Origin: Flavobacteriia bacterium
GTDB taxonomy: Bacteria > Bacteroidota > Bacteroidia > Flavobacteriales_D > Crocinitomicaceae
Direction: 5' to 3'
Assembly: GCA_947458955.1 (NCBI GenBank)
Contig: CANGZT010000010.1
Span: 1 to 34,350, forward strand
DNA: 34,350 nt
Every line of letters starts with the position of its first letter. Position 1 is the stretch's first letter. This document shows positions 28,370 to 34,350 of the stretch, in pieces. The notes beneath the pieces are model-generated. The model worked only from the letters and a program-made list of their open reading frames with translations, was not told the origin of the DNA and searched no databases. The translations under genes were made by a program, and so were the position numbers.

Positions 28370-29056
28370 TTATAATATGTTTTCATCTGCAAAACTAAAG
28401 TAATTATCATTAGCAATAATAATATGATCTAAAATTGTTATGTCAATTAATTCGCCAAACATTTTTAATTTTTTTGTTAACTCAATATCTGTTTGACTAG
28501 GCATTTTATTACCTGAAGGATGATTATGAATTAAAATCATAGCACTTGCTAATTGTTCTATCGCTTTTTTAAACACAACTTTAGCATCAACCACTGTTCC
28601 GGTTGTCCCGCCCTCAGAAATTTTATGCATTGATAAGATTGTATTTTTTCTATTCAATAAAACAACATGAAACTCTTCAATAGTTAAATCTTGTAATTTG
28701 GGACAAAAAAGATTAAACACATCTTGAGATGTCTTAATAATTTGAATTGAATTCGTGGTTATTTTTCTTCTCCGAGCTATTTCAAAAGCTACTTGTAGGG
28801 TAATTGCTTTCACTTCTCCCACTCCTTTAAAACGCATCAAATCTTTTAGTGACAATCTTGCAAAGGCATCTAAATTATTAGATACCGATCGCAATAATTC
28901 TTTCGATAACTCTAATGCTGATTTATCTTTGTATCCACTACCGAGTAAAATTGCAAATAATTCGGCATCTGTTAAGGAGTTAACTCCTTTACTCACATAC
29001 TTTTCACGAGGCCTGTCTTCGACTGCCCAATTTTTTATAGAAAACCCATGTTCCAT
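28370..29056 (-). CDS. radC: RadC family JAB-domain protein
   Basis: MEHGFSIKNWAVEDRPREKYVSKGVNSLTDAELFAILLGSG; HhH; HNHPSGNKMPSQTDIELTKKLK. ATG at 29056 preferred over the extended track start. Confidence 0.95.
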   Translation of the reverse strand: MEHGFSIKNWAVEDRPREKYVSKGVNSLTDAELFAILLGSGYKDKSALELSKELLRSVSNNLDAFARLSLKDLMRFKGVGEVKAITLQVAFEIARRRKITTNSIQIIKTSQDVFNLFCPKLQDLTIEEFHVVLLNRKNTILSMHKISEGGTTGTVVDAKVVFKKAIEQLASAMILIHNHPSGNKMPSQTDIELTKKLKMFGELIDITILDHIIIANDNYFSFADENIL

Positions 29057-29190
29057 AACCTTTTTTCTAATATAAGTTAAGCAAAAAAATGAATTAGATT
29101 GATAAACAAATAAATAATAATTAAAAAAATATGTCAATAAACTTGTGCAAAAGTTAAATTAGAGTAATTCCTAATAAAAACTAAAGAATG

Positions 29191-29198
29191 TAAATTTG
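29191..29198 (+). promoter_or_regulatory. Candidate -7 element (TAAATTTG) for the GH3 operon
   Basis: TAnnTTTG match 19 nt before the ATG at 29218. Confidence 0.4.
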
Positions 29199-29217
29199 TA
29201 CTGATTATAACTACACT

Positions 29218-30369
29218 ATGAATAAATTAACTTTCACGGCTGCAATTTTTGCAATCGTCCTTCAAAGTTGTGCGCAACAAATTGAAAAAAAAGAAAATAC
29301 TAGTCAAGAAACGCAAAAAATCAATTATCAACCAGCGATTAGTCATACATTCAAAATGGAAGACTTTCTGAGTGACAATCAACAACTCGAAAAAGATGTT
29401 GATTCAATTTACAATACGCTAACTGATGAAACCAAAGTAGCTCAGTTATTAATGCCTGCTGTAGGAAGATTAGGTGAGACAAATGAATTGATTACACAAA
29501 AAATTAAAGAAAATAAAATTGGTGGTGTACTCATGTTGAATGGTACAAAAGAAGAATTTACTCGTTGGATTAAAGAATATAACGAATTAAATCCCTACAA
29601 AAACAATCTTCCATTTCTTTTCTCTGCTGATGCTGAACCAAGTTTAGTAAACAGAAAAATCACAGGGTCAACACCTGTGATTAAGGCTAATGAAATGAAA
29701 ACCATTGATGAGGTTAGGAAATATACTAACATCATTTCTAAAGATTTAAATGATATCGGAATAAATTACAATTTCTCTCCTGTTGTAGATATGTCACCAA
29801 ATAAAACAGTAGGATTTAGAAGTTTTGGAGCGATTCCTGAAAATATTATTCCTTGGTCCAATGCGTTTATTCAAGAAACTCAAAAAAATGGAATTATAGC
29901 AACAGCGAAACATTTCCCTGGACACGGATTAGTTTCTGGAGACACTCACAAATCGTTACAAGTAATTGATGGTGAACTAAAAGAGATTAAAAACTATCCT
30001 AAATTAATTGAAGATGGAGTTTTATCTATCATGGTTGCTCACATTGCAGTTCAAAACAACCCAAAATACGACACAAAAGGTTTGCCATCTACCCTTTCGC
30101 CTGAAATCGTAACCGATTTATTAAGAAAAGAATATAATTTCAAGGGATTAATTGTAACTGACGCTATGAACATGGGAGGAGTTAGTAGCATTCCAAACGC
30201 AGAGGTAAAAGCAATTGAAGCAGGAGTTGATATAATTTTAATGCCTTTAAATGTAGATAAAGCATACACGTCTTTATTGAAAAAATATACAGAAGATAAA
30301 TCATTCAAATCGAAAGTTGACATCGCTGCTAAAAGAATCATTCGTATGAAATTATGTATGAAAAAATAA
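29218..30369 (+). CDS. Glycoside hydrolase family 3 (NagZ-like) lipoprotein
   Basis: Lipobox-like VLQSC; KHFPGHGLVSGDTHKSL and GLIVTDAMNMGG typical of GH3 beta-N-acetylhexosaminidases. Confidence 0.9.
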   Translation: MNKLTFTAAIFAIVLQSCAQQIEKKENTSQETQKINYQPAISHTFKMEDFLSDNQQLEKDVDSIYNTLTDETKVAQLLMPAVGRLGETNELITQKIKENKIGGVLMLNGTKEEFTRWIKEYNELNPYKNNLPFLFSADAEPSLVNRKITGSTPVIKANEMKTIDEVRKYTNIISKDLNDIGINYNFSPVVDMSPNKTVGFRSFGAIPENIIPWSNAFIQETQKNGIIATAKHFPGHGLVSGDTHKSLQVIDGELKEIKNYPKLIEDGVLSIMVAHIAVQNNPKYDTKGLPSTLSPEIVTDLLRKEYNFKGLIVTDAMNMGGVSSIPNAEVKAIEAGVDIILMPLNVDKAYTSLLKKYTEDKSFKSKVDIAAKRIIRMKLCMKK

Positions 30370-30376
30370 TATTCGA

Positions 30377-31510
30377 ATGAAAAGAGTTTACTTAGATAAT
30401 GCAGCAACTACACCAATTTCTCCAGAAGTAGTTAACGTAATGCTTCCACTTTTACAAAATGAATTTGGAAACCCATCTTCTTCTCATTCTTACGGAAGAC
30501 AAGTAAAAGCGATCATTGAAACATCAAGAAGAACAATCGCTTCTAAATTAAACTGTTTACCTGCTGAAATTATTTTCACTTCAGGAGGTACAGAAGCAGA
30601 CAATATGGCCATTTATACTTCTATTGAGACATTAGGGGTAAAAAGAATTATCAGCTCAGAAATAGAACACCATGCGGTTGGCCACACCATTGAACATCTC
30701 AAAGAAACTTTTGGTATTAAATTGGAATATGTTGCTTTAGATGAAAAAGGTAATGTTAATTTATCTGATTTAGAAAATAGACTTAAATCAGATGAAAAAA
30801 CGCTTGTAAGTTTAATGCATGCAAACAATGAAATTGGTACTTTATTACCGATTCAAGATGTTTCTGAAATTTGTAAAAGAAACAACGCTTTATTTCACTG
30901 TGATACAGTACAAACTGTTGGACATTTACCTTTAGATCTTAAAGAACTAGATATCGATTTTATTACATGTGCTGCTCATAAACTACATGGACCAAAAGGT
31001 GTTGGGTTTCTATATATCAACAAAAAAAACAGGGCACATGCTTTTATTCAAGGAGGATCGCAAGAAAGAGGTTTAAGGGGAGGAACCGAAAATATATATG
31101 GTATTGCTGGAATGGCTAAGGCAATAGAGTTAGCTTGCGATGACATGGAAGAACATAAAAATCACGTTCAAGGATTAAAGACTTATATGATCGATCAATT
31201 AACTTCCATTTTTGAAGACATGAAATTCCATGGAGAAATTGATCCCGATAAAAGTTTATATACTGTACTTAACTGTTGTTTTCCCAAATCAGAAAATCAG
31301 GGATTACTTCTTTTTTCTCTTGACTTAAAAGGAGTTGCTTGTAGCGGTGGTAGTGCTTGTACATCCGGCGCAAATTTAGGTTCACATGTACTTAAAGGAA
31401 TTAATGCAGATATGAGTAGACCCAATGCTCGTTTTTCATTTTCAAGATATACGACAAAAGAAGATGTTGATTTTGCTATTGATCAACTTAAAGCAATCTA
31501 TAAAATTTAA
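30377..31510 (+). CDS. Cysteine desulfurase (NifS/IscS family)
   Basis: VYLDNAATTPISPEV, FTSGGTEADNMAI, CAAHKLHGPKGVGFLYI, active-site loop SGGSACTSG. Confidence 0.95.
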   Translation: MKRVYLDNAATTPISPEVVNVMLPLLQNEFGNPSSSHSYGRQVKAIIETSRRTIASKLNCLPAEIIFTSGGTEADNMAIYTSIETLGVKRIISSEIEHHAVGHTIEHLKETFGIKLEYVALDEKGNVNLSDLENRLKSDEKTLVSLMHANNEIGTLLPIQDVSEICKRNNALFHCDTVQTVGHLPLDLKELDIDFITCAAHKLHGPKGVGFLYINKKNRAHAFIQGGSQERGLRGGTENIYGIAGMAKAIELACDDMEEHKNHVQGLKTYMIDQLTSIFEDMKFHGEIDPDKSLYTVLNCCFPKSENQGLLLFSLDLKGVACSGGSACTSGANLGSHVLKGINADMSRPNARFSFSRYTTKEDVDFAIDQLKAIYKI

Positions 31511-31515
31511 TTTTT

Positions 31516-32646
31516 ATGTCTGATAGCCTGAAGCATATTTTATTCCTAAGTTCATGGTATCCAAATAGAGTACAACCTACTAATGGTAATTTTATACAAA
31601 AACATGCAGAGGTTGCCAGTTTAGCCAATAAAGTTTCCGTTATCAATATTCAACCAGATCAAAGAGTAAACAAAATAGAAATAACAATAAAAAAAACAGA
31701 AAATCTTCAAACGATTATTGTTTATATTCCTATAAAATCAAATCCATTATTAAAATATTTAAGCTACCGTAAAGCTTACAAATTAGCTACTAAATATGCA
31801 GAAGAAGATTTTGGACTGATTAGTATAATTCATTTAAACCACCTATTTCCTTTAGGTTATTTAATTCAGAAATCAAAATTACCTTTAATCATCACAGAAC
31901 ATTATTCCGGTTTTACACTAGACAAACTAGATTCTAATCAAAAAAAACTAACTAAAAAACTTTTTCAAAAAGCAAGTAAAATCATTGCTGTAAGTGATTT
32001 TTTAAAACAAAATTTAGCAAAATATTCACATACACCCGACAAAATTGAGGTCATTGGAAATTTAATTGATACCGAAATATTTTATCCAATAGAAAAGAAC
32101 TATAAAGATAAAATTCAATTTATACACATATCAAACGGAGACGACGCAGCAAAAAATGTAAATGGAATTTTAAAAGCTGTCAAACAACTTACTGAAATCA
32201 CCAAGAATTTTTCTATGACATTCGTATGTGATGGTGATATGAAATTGATGAACGAAAAAGCAAGGGAACTGGGTATTTATAACAATTTTGTCTTTTTTAA
32301 AGAAGAACAAAAAACAGAAGATATTGCTAAACTACTACAAGAATCTGATGCTTTAGTTATGTTTAGTAATTATGAAACTTTTGGAATTGTTTGCGCGGAA
32401 GCTTTAGCTTGTGGAACCCCTGTAATTGCTACAGATATTCCTGCAACAAAAGAATTGGTAAATGAAAATAATAGCATTCTAATTGAAACTGAGAATGTTG
32501 AAATGTTGACAGGTGCACTGCTATCATTTATTGAATTACCAATCAAATTAGATATTCAATCAGAACACAGAATTATAAAAGAAAAATTTTCTAAAGAAGT
32601 TATTTCTGAAAAACTCCAAAAAATTTACAATACCTACTCGAATTAA
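31516..32646 (+). CDS. Glycosyltransferase family 4
   Basis: ILFLSSWYPNRVQPTNGNFIQKHA; GT4 C-terminal motif ESDALVMFSNYETFGIVCAEALACGTPVIATDIPATKEL. Confidence 0.92.
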   Translation: MSDSLKHILFLSSWYPNRVQPTNGNFIQKHAEVASLANKVSVINIQPDQRVNKIEITIKKTENLQTIIVYIPIKSNPLLKYLSYRKAYKLATKYAEEDFGLISIIHLNHLFPLGYLIQKSKLPLIITEHYSGFTLDKLDSNQKKLTKKLFQKASKIIAVSDFLKQNLAKYSHTPDKIEVIGNLIDTEIFYPIEKNYKDKIQFIHISNGDDAAKNVNGILKAVKQLTEITKNFSMTFVCDGDMKLMNEKARELGIYNNFVFFKEEQKTEDIAKLLQESDALVMFSNYETFGIVCAEALACGTPVIATDIPATKELVNENNSILIETENVEMLTGALLSFIELPIKLDIQSEHRIIKEKFSKEVISEKLQKIYNTYSN

Positions 32647-33581
32647 TGGAAATTATTTATTTAGAAAACAAAGAAATAAACAAAACTAAATGGGATGAGA
32701 CTATAGCTAATTCTTCGCATGGGATAGCCTATGTTTATTCTTGGTATTTAGATGCTGTTTTCCCAAATTGGAGTGCATTTGTTTCTGAAGATTATAAATA
32801 TATTTTTCCAGTTACACTAAACAGTCAATATAAAATATCTTATTTCTTCACACCGATTTTTGCAATGCAATTTGGTTTGTTTTCAAACGAAGAAATTACT
32901 GAAGAAGTAGAAAATGTATTTTGGAATGCTGTATTAGCTAATACTAAAGCTATTGATATAAGCTTACATCCTGGTAATAAATTTGTACCAAAAAACATAC
33001 AAGTACTTCAAAAACAATGTCAAATAATAGATCTTTCAAAAAGCTATACAGAAATAAGCAAACATTATAATTCAAATTTAAAACGAAACTTAACAAAAGC
33101 GATTAAACTAAACCTACGCATTTCAACTTCAGAAAACATTCAAGATGTGGTAGGTATGTTTAGAAATGGTAGGGGGAATAAAATAGCTGATTTAAAAGAA
33201 GTTCACTACATTAATTTACATAAACTGATTCAAAATGGGTTAAAGGCAAATCAAGTAAAGATCTTTGAATGTTATGAGGATAGAGAAATCATTGCCGCTG
33301 GTTTTTTCACTTTTTGCAACAACCGAATTATATATCACAAAGGCGGGGCAAATCACAAAGGAAGAAAATACGGTGCTATGCATTTAATCATTGATAGTAT
33401 CATTCGTGAATATGCTTCAACAGGAATGGTGTTTGATTTTGGTGGTTCTTCTATAGATAGTGTAAGAAAATTCAACTTAAATTTCACACAACAAGAATAC
33501 TTATACCCTGTTTACAAAAAAAGCAACTTCATGCTAACAATGGCGAGAAAAATCAAAAATAAATTTATAAAAGAGAAGTAA
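32646..33581 (+). CDS. GNAT/FemAB-like acyltransferase
   Basis: FECYEDREIIAAGFFTFCNNRIIYHKGGANHKGRKYGAMHLIIDSIIREYASTGMVFDFGGSSIDSVRKFNLNF; start codon overlaps upstream stop (TAATG). Confidence 0.7.
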   Translation: MEIIYLENKEINKTKWDETIANSSHGIAYVYSWYLDAVFPNWSAFVSEDYKYIFPVTLNSQYKISYFFTPIFAMQFGLFSNEEITEEVENVFWNAVLANTKAIDISLHPGNKFVPKNIQVLQKQCQIIDLSKSYTEISKHYNSNLKRNLTKAIKLNLRISTSENIQDVVGMFRNGRGNKIADLKEVHYINLHKLIQNGLKANQVKIFECYEDREIIAAGFFTFCNNRIIYHKGGANHKGRKYGAMHLIIDSIIREYASTGMVFDFGGSSIDSVRKFNLNFTQQEYLYPVYKKSNFMLTMARKIKNKFIKEK

Positions 33582-34290
33582 GATCGTCAATCCCGATTGT
33601 TCTTTCAACTGTAAACCCTTCTGCATAACTTACACCAATAGCTCGTCCAAATTCAGTCATTCTACCAGTTAAAAAATCTAAAAAATCTTTCCCTGAAATA
33701 GGGGTTTTTGGACCATCTTGATCTTCTTGAAAAAATTGAGTTTTGTAAGCTAAAACAGCGTCCATTTTACGTTCATAAAATGGCGTGATATCAACTACTA
33801 CATCTGGTTTAACATAACGATCTTGAATATAATGTAATACCAAACGAGGTCTATGTGCTTCCTGTTTGTATGTTTCGAAAAAAGACTTCACTTTTACAAG
33901 TCCAGCTAAAAAACAAGCATCTGAAACCAATTTACTTGCTTTAGCATGATCAGGATGCCTATCTTCAATTGCATTGGCAAAAACAACATCAGGTTTGAAA
34001 TAACGTATTTGTTCGACTATTTTTAATAAATTCTCTTCATTATGTTCAAAAAATCCATCTGCCAAACCTAAATTTACTCGTGCAGAAATACCCATTATTT
34101 TAGAAGCTTCTTGTGCTTCTTGTTTACGAGTTTCAAGTGTTCCTCGCGAACCTAATTCACCACGGGTTAAATCAACAATAGCAACTGTTTTACCTTGCTC
34201 TATGTGTTTAAGTATAGTACCCGATGCTGATAATTCAACATCATCTGGGTGAGCAGCAAAAGCTAATATATCTACTTTTTGATTTTTCAT
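33565..34290 (-). CDS. bshB1: Bacillithiol biosynthesis deacetylase BshB1
   Basis: LAFAAHPDDVELSASGTILKHIEQGKTVAIVDLTRGELGSRGT; DRHPDHAKASKLVSDACFLAGL; characteristic of BshB1. Confidence 0.95.
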   Translation of the reverse strand: MKNQKVDILAFAAHPDDVELSASGTILKHIEQGKTVAIVDLTRGELGSRGTLETRKQEAQEASKIMGISARVNLGLADGFFEHNEENLLKIVEQIRYFKPDVVFANAIEDRHPDHAKASKLVSDACFLAGLVKVKSFFETYKQEAHRPRLVLHYIQDRYVKPDVVVDITPFYERKMDAVLAYKTQFFQEDQDGPKTPISGKDFLDFLTGRMTEFGRAIGVSYAEGFTVERTIGIDDLTSLL

Positions 34291-34307
34291 TGAAAATAAT
34301 TATAACT

Positions 34308-34315
34308 CAAATGTA
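34308..34315 (-). promoter_or_regulatory. Candidate -7 element (TACATTTG) for bshB1
   Basis: Minus-strand TAnnTTTG match 17 nt upstream of the ATG. Confidence 0.4.
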
Positions 34316-34350
34316 GTTGTTTTTTACATTCCTATAATTTGCTGAATTAA

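Noticed and set aside
28755-29075. 106-aa plus-strand ORF opposite radC
   Set aside because: Antisense shadow of radC coding sequence.
30051-30407. 118-aa minus-strand ORF spanning the GH3/cysteine desulfurase junction, and the 71-aa ORF at 30613-30828
   Set aside because: Antisense to two strongly supported genes; no promoter or homology evidence.
1-34350. Possible mobile element, CRISPR array, toxin-antitoxin or defence island
   Set aside because: No transposase/integrase/Cas-like ORFs, no direct-repeat array and no tRNA-flanked insertion were seen. RadC alone is not taken as evidence for a mobile element, because here it is in a chromosomal operon-like context.

Overview
This 34.35 kb AT-rich window looks like ordinary chromosome from a Bacteroidota (Flavobacteriales-like) bacterium. 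The taxon is inferred from gene content and from TAnnTTTG-type promoter motifs. I identify about 27 protein-coding genes, one of them truncated at the left edge. No rRNA or tRNA genes, CRISPR arrays, transposases, integrases or phage genes were recognised. Housekeeping content includes rho, type III glutamine synthetase, plsY, prmA, tpiA, folP, pdhA/E2, wecB, radC, a cysteine desulfurase and bshB1. Less-understood genes are a ~1539-aa exported protein with no fold I can name, a repeat-built putative beta-propeller overlapping an outer-membrane receptor-like gene, an internally duplicated DUF1599 protein, a DoxX-like/thioredoxin-like fusion, and a wecB-deacetylase-GSCFA surface-polysaccharide cassette. 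The best non-coding signal is a perfect 20-bp hairpin upstream of glnN that looks like the plsY terminator and also carries the -33 element of a candidate glnN promoter. I saw no clear undescribed defence or mobile system; the findings are leads. Several ORF-track starts are TTG or over-extended and are corrected below.
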